This document shows, one piece after another, positions 63,630 through 64,000 of a stretch of 64,000 bases of DNA (the stretch's first letter is position 1; every line of letters starts with the position of its first letter). Made by a program: the position numbers and the translations under genes. The notes beneath the pieces are model-generated. The model saw only the letters and a program-made list of their open reading frames with translations, was not told where the DNA came from and searched no databases. Source of the stretch: an uncultured Paracoccaceae bacterium (lineage in GTDB: Bacteria; Pseudomonadota; Alphaproteobacteria; Rhodobacterales; Rhodobacteraceae); assembly GCA_947488605.1 (NCBI GenBank), contig CANKZJ010000004.1, positions 310,001 to 374,000 of the forward strand, read 5' to 3'.

Positions 63630-63715
63630 GCCCGCGTGGTGGAATGGTAGACACTGGAGACTTAAAATCTCTTGGCCGTAAGGCCGTGCCGGTTCGAGTC
63701 CGGCCGCGGGCACCA
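63630..63715 (+). tRNA. tRNA-Leu (TAA)
   Basis: An 86-base tRNA with encoded CCA and a long variable arm (TTGGCCGTAAGGCCGT region), as in leucine tRNAs. The acceptor stem is GCCCGCG (63630-63636) with CGCGGGC (63705-63711), the anticodon is TAA in ACTTAAAAT, and the T arm is CCGGTTCGAGTCCGG. Confidence 0.96.
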
Positions 63716-63734
63716 CAATCAACTTAGTCGTTTG

Positions 63735-63986
63735 CTAAGTGCCTTCTTGCTTTGACTTCGCCACTAACGCTTCTTCAAGTGCTTCAGCGGCGGCATCTGT
63801 TCCGACATTTTCAAGAATTTTCAACGTCGTCTTAGAGGCGACATCGGCCCAAACAACTGGGGATTTTTTCAGAAATGGGTGTTTGCGCTCTAAAACGAGG
63901 TAGTAAGCCAGAGAGTATCCCGCGCCTTTCCGGTCAACGATAGTTCTGATGTATCTCAGCAGATCGCTTTTGGATACTTGGGTCAT
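63735..63986 (-). CDS. Small hypothetical protein near tRNA-Leu
   Basis: An 83-residue frame (MTQVSKSDLLRYIRTIVDRK at its start) with AGGAC before the ATG. The sequence is lysine- and leucine-rich and looks helical; no family is recognised. Its DNA seems AT-richer than the genes before the tRNA. It may be a real small gene, possibly part of DNA inserted next to tRNA-Leu, but the window ends before this can be judged. Confidence 0.5.
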   Translation of the reverse strand: MTQVSKSDLLRYIRTIVDRKGAGYSLAYYLVLERKHPFLKKSPVVWADVASKTTLKILENVGTDAAAEALEEALVAKSKQEGT

Positions 63987-64000
63987 GTCCTGATCGATTG

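Noticed and set aside
1-64000. CRISPR arrays, transposases, prophage genes, rRNA
   Set aside because: No regularly spaced repeats, no mobile-element proteins and no rRNA sequence were seen on either strand.

Overview
The window looks like chromosomal DNA of a marine alphaproteobacterium of the Rhodobacteraceae (Roseobacter group). The signs are a moderately high G+C content, an Lrp-type PutR divergent from a large PutA, a DUF6280-like small protein, DUF1178, EI-Ntr (PtsP), MetR/MetF, an alphaproteobacterial PCMT-TolC-PopZ-like run, and many dense, overlapping gene pairs. Genus cannot be decided from the sequence alone. No phage, insertion sequence, CRISPR array or rRNA operon was seen.

Region 1 (1-13341) is the accessory part and the best candidate for an undescribed system. 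A carbohydrate-type ABC importer (binding protein, two permeases, ATPase) is split over two divergent transcripts. The divergent spacer carries two identical 16-bp LacI-type operators in opposite orientation, centred 126 bp apart. The leftward transcript ends in a SnoaL-like protein. The rightward transcript carries the ATPase, a SnoaL-like protein, a histidinol-dehydrogenase-fold (HpsN-like) dehydrogenase, an M15-like protein, an SDR, a LacI regulator, a second tandem SnoaL protein, a RidA protein, a bicupin and a MetE-core zinc methyltransferase. Most junctions overlap or are 1-4 bases apart. The set reads as uptake and catabolism of one hydroxylated, probably N- or methyl-bearing, small molecule; the substrate is not determinable here.

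Region 2 (13400-30015) is mostly housekeeping: a GlcD-type flavoprotein, an unknown membrane protein, MTA/adenine salvage (mtnP-apt), a SulP transporter, a flavin-reductase-fold protein, GNAT and EcsC proteins, ptsP, aspartate kinase, an SDR, DUF1178, a Nudix protein, a histone-deacetylase-family amidohydrolase, and the molybdate importer modABC.

Region 3 (30012-48733) holds a NeuC-like epimerase with two tandem GT30 (Kdo-transferase-like) genes, tRNA-Cys, the PCMT-TolC-PopZ-like run, cobQ, a membrane protein, a DUF6280-like gene, efp, ygfZ, an MsbA-like exporter, two PLP aminotransferases, two very small genes and valS.

Region 4 (48800-64000) holds a PhnZ-like HD protein, an orphan CoxL-type molybdenum hydroxylase overlapping a DUF2235 hydrolase, a PaaI thioesterase, metF/metR with a perfect MetR box, a membrane GGDEF-EAL protein, an inositol-monophosphatase-family protein, a rhomboid protease, putA/putR with a perfect palindromic operator, a TPR protein, tRNA-Leu and a small AT-richer ORF. 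Across the window seven convergent gene pairs overlap by exactly four bases with the pattern YTAR, so their two stop codons share the same bases.
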